64,000 nucleotides of DNA. Source: Amycolatopsis sp. CA-128772 (GTDB lineage Bacteria > Actinomycetota > Actinomycetes > Mycobacteriales > Pseudonocardiaceae). This document shows, piece by piece, positions 57,947 through 64,000 of this stretch. Position 1 is the first letter of the stretch. The number at the start of each line of letters is the position of its first letter. Position numbers and translations under genes: made by a program. The stretch is from assembly GCF_002904295.1 (NCBI RefSeq), contig NZ_PPHG01000074.1:1-64000 (forward strand). The letters are read 5' to 3'. The notes under the pieces were generated by a model. It was not told the DNA's origin. It worked only from the letters and a program-made list of their open reading frames with translations, and searched no databases.

Positions 57947-58063
57947 AACCGCCGCACCCGTGGAGACGCAGGTTTCCGCCGCCCGGCCGGATGCTCGATC
58001 CAGCAGCCGACCCGCCGGCGCCCGCCGGCGGCGGAAGCCGTAGCGCTGGAGGGTGCGGAAATC

Positions 58064-59110
58064 ATGGTCATCGTCATGGCTGTCGATGCCACGGCCGGGG
58101 ACGTCGAAGCGGTCGTCGACCGTGTGACGGCGGCAGGCGGCGAAGCCTTCGTCAGCCGCGGGGTGAGCCGCACGGTCATCGGGCTGGTCGGCGAGGTCGA
58201 CCGGTTCGAGGCCCTCAACCTCGGCGGGATGCGGGGGGTGCGCAGCGTCACCCGGATCTCCGCCAAGTACAAGCTGGTCAGCCTGGAGCACCACCGGGAG
58301 CGGTCCACGGTGCACGTCCGCGGCGTGCCGATCGGCCCGGACAGCGTCACCCTGATCGCCGGCCCGTGCGCGGTGGAGACGCCCGAGCAGACCCTGGAAG
58401 CGGCGCGGATGGCCCAGGCCGCGGGGGCGACCCTGCTGCGCGGCGGCGCGTTCAAGCCGCGCACGTCGCCGTATGCGTTCCAGGGCCTCGGCGAGCTCGG
58501 CCTGCGGATCCTGGCCGACGTCCGGGCCGAAACCGGCCTGCCGGTCGTCACCGAGGTGGTCGCGGCGCACGACGTCGAAATGGTCGCCCGGTACGCCGAC
58601 ATGCTGCAGATCGGCACGCGGAACATGCAGAACTTCGGGCTGCTGCAGGCCGTCGGCGAGGCCGGCAAGCCGGTGCTGCTCAAGCGCGGGATGAGCGCCA
58701 CCATCGAAGAGTGGCTGATGGCCGCCGAATACATCGCCCAGCGCGGCAACCTGGACATCGTGCTGTGCGAGCGCGGAATCCGCACGTTCGAGACGGCCAC
58801 CCGCAACACCCTCGACATCTCGGCGGTGCCGGTGGTCCAACGCCTTTCGCACCTGCCGGTGATGATCGACCCGTCGCACTCCGGCGGGCGGCGCGACCTC
58901 GTGCTGCCGCTTTCGCGCGCGGCGATCGCGGTGGGCGCCGACGGCGTGCTCGTCGACGTCCACCCGCACCCCGAAGAGGCCCGCTGCGACGGCCCGCAGG
59001 CCCTGGTCGCCGACGACCTTCGCGTCCTGCAGCAGTCCCTGGAGGACCTCGCACCGGTCCTCGGCCGGAAGCCGCCGACGTGGCGGAACCGGCGTCTGCT
59101 GGCCGGGTGA
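58064..59110 (+). CDS. 3-Deoxy-7-phosphoheptulonate (DAHP) synthase, type I beta
   Basis: A 348-residue enzyme that joins phosphoenolpyruvate and erythrose 4-phosphate, the first shikimate step. Residues of about 1-70 are a ferredoxin-like regulatory domain. The barrel follows, with IAGPCAVE, LLRGGAFKPRTSPY, ILADVRAETGLPVVTEV, LLKRGMSATIEEWLMAAEY, ILCERGIRTFE-like LCERGIRTFET, and DPSHSGGRRDLV. A pathway-dedicated copy implies an aromatic, chorismate-derived part in the product. GGAGG lies 11 nt before the ATG. Confidence 0.93.
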   Translation: MVIVMAVDATAGDVEAVVDRVTAAGGEAFVSRGVSRTVIGLVGEVDRFEALNLGGMRGVRSVTRISAKYKLVSLEHHRERSTVHVRGVPIGPDSVTLIAGPCAVETPEQTLEAARMAQAAGATLLRGGAFKPRTSPYAFQGLGELGLRILADVRAETGLPVVTEVVAAHDVEMVARYADMLQIGTRNMQNFGLLQAVGEAGKPVLLKRGMSATIEEWLMAAEYIAQRGNLDIVLCERGIRTFETATRNTLDISAVPVVQRLSHLPVMIDPSHSGGRRDLVLPLSRAAIAVGADGVLVDVHPHPEEARCDGPQALVADDLRVLQQSLEDLAPVLGRKPPTWRNRRLLAG

Positions 59111-59198
59111 GCGCAGGTTCGCACGCTCGAATGTTCCGTGCCGGAAGGCATTCCGGCTAACTTGCGATGACGGTTCCCCTCGAACACCCGGAGCTCTC

Positions 59199-59669
59199 GT
59201 GACAATCAAGCCGAAGCACACGATGTACCAGACCACCGTGCTCGACGCCGACCCGGACACGGTGTGGGCCGAGATCCGCAACGTCCTGAACCTGGTGAAG
59301 ATCCTGTTCGGGGACACGGTCGGGAACTCGCACTGGGTCGACGGCGGGGCGCCGGAACTGGTGCCGTCGCGGTACGAGTTCACCATGCTGCAGAACCAGG
59401 GGCTCGTGCAGCAGGAAGTCGCCGGGCGCAACGAGGTGGACCGTTCGCTCACCTACCGCACGCTGGCCCCGGTGCTCTGCCTCTACGACTACGTCGCCAC
59501 CTACCGCGTCTTCCCGGTGACCAACGAGCCCGGCCGCAGTTTCCTCGAGTACCGCCGGGAATTCATGGTCACCGACGACGCCGCGCCGGAGATCGTGCAG
59601 GGGCTGATGGGCATGATGGAGAACCAGATCAGCGTCGTGCGCGACTACTTCGCCGCTCCGCAGCAGTAA
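59199..59669 (+). CDS. SRPBCC/START-fold protein
   Basis: A 156-residue helix-grip protein with a VLDADPDTVWAEIRNV start and long C-terminal helix (APEIVQGLMGMMENQISVVRDYF), the layout of SRPBCC proteins. Members include polyketide cyclases and the CalC/DynU16 self-sacrifice proteins of enediyne producers. Either ligand handling or self-resistance is possible. It is followed 8 bp later by the P450 gene. The GTG start has only a weak site before it. Confidence 0.75.
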   Translation: MTIKPKHTMYQTTVLDADPDTVWAEIRNVLNLVKILFGDTVGNSHWVDGGAPELVPSRYEFTMLQNQGLVQQEVAGRNEVDRSLTYRTLAPVLCLYDYVATYRVFPVTNEPGRSFLEYRREFMVTDDAAPEIVQGLMGMMENQISVVRDYFAAPQQ

Positions 59670-59677
59670 CCACGGGC

Positions 59678-60886
59678 ATGGCGACCACAGTGGACGGTGG
59701 GACACCGGTGCCCTTCCTGGACGTCACCGCACCCGGGTTCGGCTTCGGCACGCCGGAAGTGGCCGAGGCGCAGGCGCGGAGCTGGTACGCGGAGAGCCCG
59801 GTCGGCCTGTTCGTCCTGCGTTACGCGGAGGGCCACGCCCTGCTGCGGGACCAGCGGCTGAACCACAACGGCAAGCGCTTCATGGAGATGAACGGCGTCA
59901 CCGGCGGGCCGATCCACGACTGGTTCGTCCCGATGATCATGAACCACGACGGGGCGCACCACCGCCGCCTGCGCGGCCTGGTGGGCAAGGCGTTCACGCC
60001 GAAGATGATCGCCGGGCTGCGCCCGTTCATCCGGGCCCGGGCCGAGAAACTGGCCGGGGACCTGGCCGAGGCCGGGGCGTGCGAGTTCATCGGGGACTTC
60101 GCGAACCCGCTGCCGCTGGCGGTGATGAGCGAGATGCTCGGCGTGCCGCCGGAGGACCACGAGCTCTTCCACACCTGGACGACGGACGTCGGCCTGGTGT
60201 TCAGCATCGCGCTCGGGGGCGACGTCGTGGCCCGCGTGGAGGCCGCGCTCGTCGGGCTGGGCGAGTACATCGACGCGCTGGTGTCCCGCAAGAAAGCGCT
60301 ACCCGGGGACGACCTGATTTCGGCCCTGGTGGCCGCCCGGCAGGACGACTCTTCGGTGAGCGCGGCGGAGCTGCGGAACCTCATCGTCACCACGGTGTTC
60401 GCGGCCCACGACACGACCCGCCACCAGCTGGCCAACGCGATGGTGGCGTTCGCCGGCCACCCGGACCAGTGGCGCCTGCTGGGTGACCGGCCGGACCTGG
60501 CGGACCAGGCGGTCGACGAGGTGATGCGCTGGCTCCCGTCCTCGCCGACGATCTACCGGTTCGCCGCGGAGGACTTCGAGTACCAGGGCCTGCCGATCGC
60601 GAAGGACACGTTCCTGACGGTGTGCGTCACGGCGGCCCAGCGCGATCCCCGGGTGTTCCGCAACGGTGCGAAGTTCGACATCACCGTGCCGTGCGAGGCC
60701 CCGCTGCTGCAGTTCGGCGCGGGACCGCACCACTGCTTGGGCATCGCGCTGGCCAAGGCGGAACTGGCGGAGGCCTTGCCGGCCCTGGCGACGCGGCTGG
60801 GGGTGCCGGCGGTGGCGGGGCCGTTCACGTGGCGGCCGCCGATCGGTATCCACGGGCCGAACGCGCTGCCGTTGCGGTTCGCCTGA
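59678..60886 (+). CDS. Cytochrome P450 monooxygenase
   Basis: A 402-residue P450 of usual actinomycete length. The I-helix reads TTVFAAHDTTRHQLAN at about 232-247, with His in place of the usual Gly-Glu/Asp lead, EVMRWLPSSP is the ExxR region, and the haem loop is FGAGPHHCLGIALAKAELAEAL at about 346-367. It probably hydroxylates a late intermediate. It lies directly after the SRPBCC gene and before a strong terminator that ends the operon. Confidence 0.9.
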   Translation: MATTVDGGTPVPFLDVTAPGFGFGTPEVAEAQARSWYAESPVGLFVLRYAEGHALLRDQRLNHNGKRFMEMNGVTGGPIHDWFVPMIMNHDGAHHRRLRGLVGKAFTPKMIAGLRPFIRARAEKLAGDLAEAGACEFIGDFANPLPLAVMSEMLGVPPEDHELFHTWTTDVGLVFSIALGGDVVARVEAALVGLGEYIDALVSRKKALPGDDLISALVAARQDDSSVSAAELRNLIVTTVFAAHDTTRHQLANAMVAFAGHPDQWRLLGDRPDLADQAVDEVMRWLPSSPTIYRFAAEDFEYQGLPIAKDTFLTVCVTAAQRDPRVFRNGAKFDITVPCEAPLLQFGAGPHHCLGIALAKAELAEALPALATRLGVPAVAGPFTWRPPIGIHGPNALPLRFA

Positions 60887-60896
60887 ACAGCAGAGG

Positions 60897-60932
60897 AGAA
60901 CGGGTTGCCGGCCGAGGCCGGCAACCCGTTCT
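60897..60932. terminator. Strong bidirectional hairpin between P450 and antiporter genes
   Basis: AGAACGGGTTGCCGGCC (60897-60913) and GGCCGGCAACCCGTTCT (60916-60932) form a perfect 17-bp stem around two bases. It begins 10 bp after the P450 stop and lies between convergent genes. Confidence 0.85.
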
Positions 60933-60985
60933 GCGTTCCCCGGTCAAGCCGCCCTGGGCAGCTCGTCGTCCACCTTGTGCTCCAG

Positions 60986-62377
60986 CTAGTGCACTTCGGC
61001 CTGCAGCCGCGCCTCGCGGCGGCCCGCCCGCTTGTCCAGGTACTGCGCCATCGGGGCCGTCATCGCCGTCGAAATCAGGGCCATCAGGACCAGCATCGTG
61101 AACATCTCCGGCGACAGCACCCCGAGGTCCAGGCCCACGTTCAGGACGATGAGCTCGGTCAGGCCCCGGCAGTTCATCAGGACGCCGATCTGCAGCGCCC
61201 GGCAGAAGCTCTCCCCGACGCTGCGGGCCGCCACCGTGGCGCTGACCAGCTTGCCCACCACCGCGACCACCAGGATCGCCGCGCACCACAGCCACAGCGC
61301 CGGATCGGCCAGCAGCCCGATGTTCGTGCGGAGGCCGCTGTAGGCGAAGAACAACGGCAGCATCAACGCCGTCGTGAGGCCGCTCGCGTTCTCGTGCAGC
61401 CACTGCTCCACCACGTTGCCGCGCGGGAAGACCAGGCCGAACATGAACGCGCCGAACATCGCGTGCACGCCGATCCAGTCCGTGGCCATCGCGCACAGCA
61501 GCACACCGACCAGGGCCAGCGGGGCGACGCGGCGCAGGACCGGCTCCGACGTGCGGGTGAAGAACCTCGCCAGCAGCGGGCGGACGACGTAGTACAGCAG
61601 GCCGGCGAACGCCGCCGCCAGGCCGAGCGTCAGCAGCACGCCGAGCATCGACGACGCCGTGATCAGCGCGACCACCAGCGCCAGCAGTGACCACGCCGTG
61701 ACGTCGTCGACCACCGCGCAGGTCACCGCGACCACCCCGACGCGGCTGTGGAACATGCCGGTGTCCTTGAGGATCCGGACCAGCACCGGCAACGCCGTGA
61801 TGCTCATCGAAACCCCGATGAACAGGGCGAACGGCAGCGAGCCGACGCCCTTCGGCGCGAACTTGGCGTAGGCGACCACGGCGAGCAGGATGCCCAGCAC
61901 GAACGGCACCGCGATGCTGACGTGGCTGACCACCAGCGCCAGGTGCCCGCGCCCGCGGATCAGCCGCGTGTTGAGCTCGAGCCCGGTGAGGAACACGAAC
62001 AGCACGATGCCCACCTGGGCCAGCACGTTCAGCTGGGGCATGATCGCGGCCGGCAGCACGGCGGACGCGCCCGCCGGCCAGATCGTCCCGAGCAGTGACG
62101 GGCCGAGCACGATGCCCGCGGCGATCTCGCCGACCACCGGCGGCTGGCCGATCCGCCGCATCACCCAGCCGGTCGCCTTGCACGCGGCGATGACGACCGC
62201 GATCGCCAGGAGCAGCTGGGCCACCGGGTGGCCGGCCGCCGCGGCCGCCTTGGCCGCGGCCCCCGTCCGGGTGCCCTCCCGGGTCAGCAGGAGGATGCTG
62301 GCCAGCACCGGGATCACGACGAGCAGGCCGTAGACCCCCAGGGCCCGCAGGCCGTGCTTGCGCTTGCCTTCCGCCAT
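60986..62377 (-). CDS. CPA2-type cation/proton antiporter
   Basis: A 463-residue membrane protein with about 12 helices. QPPVVGEIAAGIVLGPSLLG at about 76-95 and the LAQVGIVLFVFLTGLELNTR motif near 119-138 are the Na+/H+ exchanger (PF00999) signatures, and TCAVVDDVTAW holds the paired aspartates. Such antiporters are found at the edge of several enediyne clusters and may assist export or resistance. AGGAGA precedes the ATG. It is 18 bp downstream of the oxidoreductase gene and may be co-transcribed with it. Confidence 0.88.
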   Translation of the reverse strand: MAEGKRKHGLRALGVYGLLVVIPVLASILLLTREGTRTGAAAKAAAAAGHPVAQLLLAIAVVIAACKATGWVMRRIGQPPVVGEIAAGIVLGPSLLGTIWPAGASAVLPAAIMPQLNVLAQVGIVLFVFLTGLELNTRLIRGRGHLALVVSHVSIAVPFVLGILLAVVAYAKFAPKGVGSLPFALFIGVSMSITALPVLVRILKDTGMFHSRVGVVAVTCAVVDDVTAWSLLALVVALITASSMLGVLLTLGLAAAFAGLLYYVVRPLLARFFTRTSEPVLRRVAPLALVGVLLCAMATDWIGVHAMFGAFMFGLVFPRGNVVEQWLHENASGLTTALMLPLFFAYSGLRTNIGLLADPALWLWCAAILVVAVVGKLVSATVAARSVGESFCRALQIGVLMNCRGLTELIVLNVGLDLGVLSPEMFTMLVLMALISTAMTAPMAQYLDKRAGRREARLQAEVH

Positions 62378-62394
62378 CCGTGATCTCCTGTTCG

Positions 62395-64000
62395 TCAGAG
62401 TGCGCACGGGCTGACCGTGACCGGTACGCCGTTGAACACCGCGTTGCCCGACGGGACGTCCACGACCAGCTCGTCGGTCAGCGCGTTCGCGTTGACCCCG
62501 GGGTGCTGCGCGGCGATGCGCTGCGAGCTGCCCGCGTGCCCCCAGCCGTGGGGGAGGCTCACGACGCCCGGCATGATCGTGTCGGTCGGCTCGACCTCGA
62601 CGACCAGCTCGCCCGCCGATGAGCGCACGACCGCCCTTTCACCCAGCCCGAGCCGGCTGACGTCGGCCGGGTTGACGTGCAGGGTGCAGCGGTTGCTGCC
62701 GCCGACCAGCGACGGGACGTTGTGCAGCCAGCTGTTGTTGGACCGCAGCTGGCGCCGGCCGATCAGCAGCATCTCCGGGACCGGCGCGGCCAGCCGGGCG
62801 CGCAGCCGCGCGAAGTCGGCGACGATCGGCTCCGGGGTGAGCTCGATCTTGCCGGACGGCGTGCACACCAGTTCCTTCAGTCGCGGCTCGAGCGGGCCGA
62901 GGTCGATGCCGTTCGGCTTCTCCTTGAGCTTCGCCAGGGAAAGGCCGTAGGGCCCGAACTTCAGCAGGGTGTCCAGGATCTGCTCGGGCCCGTCGTCGCC
63001 CTCGATGGTGGCGCGCAGCGTGGCGACGTCCATGCCCTCGACCGGCGAGCCCGGCATCTGGGTGGCGCCGGTCAGCAGCTGCTCGATGAAACCCTCGTCG
63101 ACGGCGGCCGCCGGCACCTGCAGGGGCGCGCCGCCCGCGATCAGCGTCAGCCGGGCCAGGATCTCCGCCTCCGAGCGCTGGTCCGCTTCGAGCGGCAGCA
63201 CCGCCGGGGAGTAGCGGGTGTAGTTGCGCACCATGACGATCTGCATCAGGAAGTCGTAGTGCGGCATCTGCAGGATGCGCGGCGGCGGCAGGATGACGTG
63301 GGCGCGCCGGGTGGTCTCGGTGAGGTACGGGTCGACGCAGACCATGAAGTCCAGCGAGTCGAACGCCCGCCCGAACCGCGGCCCGTTGGGCGCCGCCACC
63401 ACCTGGTTGGCGGCGATGTTGATCAGCGCCCGGACCTGCCCTTCACCCGGCGTCTCGATCTCGTCCGGCAGGGTGGCCGTCGGCAGCTCGCCGAGCACCT
63501 CCGGGAAGCCCTTCACGCGGCTGTGCCAGCGGCCGTGCTCGAACGGCTGCCCGGTGCGGAACACCTCGAGCGCGGCGGTCCGGGTGAACATCGGGCCACC
63601 GGGGCGGTCCAGGTTGCCGGTCAGGATGTTGATCACGTCGACCAGCCACTGCGTGATCGTCCCGAACTCCACCACCGACCCGCCCATGCGCGAGTACACG
63701 ACCGCCGTCGGCGCCGCGGCCAGCTCGCGGGCGATCCGCGCGATGTCGGCCGCGGGCACGCCGCACAGCACCTCGGCCGCCGCCGGCGAGAACTCCTCCG
63801 TCAGGGTGCGGAGCTCGTCGAGCCCGGCGACGTCGAGGGTGACCTTGGCCAGGTTCTCCTGCAGCAGCGTGTGGACGATGCCCAGCAGCAGCACCGAGTC
63901 CGTGCCCGGCCGGACGAAGAAGTGCTCGTCGCAGTTCTTCGCGGTGCGGGTCCGGCGCGGGTCGACGACGACGAGCTTGCCGCCGCGCTCGCGCAGCGCC
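62395..64000 (-). CDS. Molybdopterin-dependent oxidoreductase, N-terminal part outside window
   Basis: The C-terminal 535 residues of a molybdopterin oxidoreductase; the reading frame is open to the window edge. LVVVDPRRTRTAKNCDEHF and the VYSRMGGSVVEFGT block match the MopB domain that binds the cofactor. The last 120 residues (about NNSWLHNVP to the stop) are the Molydop_binding barrel. It resembles formate dehydrogenase/nitrate-reductase-type enzymes. The substrate cannot be given without the N-terminus. A tie to the enediyne cluster is doubtful. Confidence 0.82.
   Translation of the reverse strand, partial: ALRERGGKLVVVDPRRTRTAKNCDEHFFVRPGTDSVLLLGIVHTLLQENLAKVTLDVAGLDELRTLTEEFSPAAAEVLCGVPAADIARIARELAAAPTAVVYSRMGGSVVEFGTITQWLVDVINILTGNLDRPGGPMFTRTAALEVFRTGQPFEHGRWHSRVKGFPEVLGELPTATLPDEIETPGEGQVRALINIAANQVVAAPNGPRFGRAFDSLDFMVCVDPYLTETTRRAHVILPPPRILQMPHYDFLMQIVMVRNYTRYSPAVLPLEADQRSEAEILARLTLIAGGAPLQVPAAAVDEGFIEQLLTGATQMPGSPVEGMDVATLRATIEGDDGPEQILDTLLKFGPYGLSLAKLKEKPNGIDLGPLEPRLKELVCTPSGKIELTPEPIVADFARLRARLAAPVPEMLLIGRRQLRSNNSWLHNVPSLVGGSNRCTLHVNPADVSRLGLGERAVVRSSAGELVVEVEPTDTIMPGVVSLPHGWGHAGSSQRIAAQHPGVNANALTDELVVDVPSGNAVFNGVPVTVSPCAL

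Noticed and set aside
62395..64000. Molybdopterin oxidoreductase as an enediyne tailoring enzyme
   Set aside because: It lies beyond the terminator and antiporter, is truncated by the window edge and has no known link to enediyne pathways.

Overview
The window looks like a chromosomal segment of a high-GC actinomycete, most likely a member of the Pseudonocardiaceae such as an Amycolatopsis relative. This is inferred from the very high GC of third codon positions, frequent GTG and TTG starts, mycothiol-dependent-enzyme-like proteins, SARP and DesR-type regulators, and the families present. No species call is possible from sequence reading alone.

Layout. Bases 1-2927 hold the 3' part of a 23S rRNA gene, a 5S rRNA gene and their terminator. 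Bases 2929-12084 are a mixed housekeeping and metal region: cobF, a CsoR-controlled copper module (copZ-copA, csoR) with two CsoR-like operators, a CPBP protease, a coiled-coil protein, an MgtC-like protein and a CopC-CopD fusion. This stretch also carries two sets of tandem repeats.

Bases 12243-24562 look like a small azole-type RiPP (TOMM) locus. It has a fused cyclodehydratase (leader-binding/E1-like plus YcaO), a SagB-type dehydrogenase, a 58-residue candidate precursor peptide, an HxlR-SCP2 regulator beside a 34-bp dyad, an AraC regulator, two near-twin DesR-type response regulators, one normal DesK-type kinase and one unusual protein made of two complete DesK-type kinases in tandem. A degraded IS481 transposase lies inside the locus. 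Bases 24729-28689 are accessory or housekeeping genes (DUF899-like, YrdC-type, TIGR03084-like, and a DGPF protein with an ECF42-type sigma factor).

Bases 28790-62377 form a compact enediyne biosynthetic gene cluster. Regulators (HxlR-SCP2, SARP, AraC) lie at the left edge. The conserved enediyne set follows on the plus strand: two DUF1702 proteins, UnbV, UnbU, a small subunit with a GMC oxidoreductase, the 1,941-residue iterative enediyne PKS, its hot-dog thioesterase, a flavin reductase, and an acyl-CoA carboxylase beta/epsilon pair. A minus-strand tailoring operon (SgcJ-like, P450, methyltransferase, AhpD-like) and a plus-strand operon (unknown protein, FAD enzyme, AhpD-like, DAHP synthase, SRPBCC protein, second P450) complete it. 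A CPA2-type antiporter closes the cluster, and a truncated molybdopterin oxidoreductase runs off the right edge.

How it works together (inference): PKSE and thioesterase would make the polyene precursor, DUF1702/UnbV/UnbU and the oxidoreductases would mature the core, and P450s, methyltransferase and FAD enzyme would decorate it. DAHP synthase would boost shikimate-derived building blocks and AccD/AccE malonyl-CoA. No chromoprotein apoprotein, glycosyltransferase, sugar gene or epoxide hydrolase is visible, so the product is probably a small orphan enediyne. The RiPP-like and enediyne loci carry paralogous HxlR-SCP2 and AraC regulators, which suggests shared or cross control.
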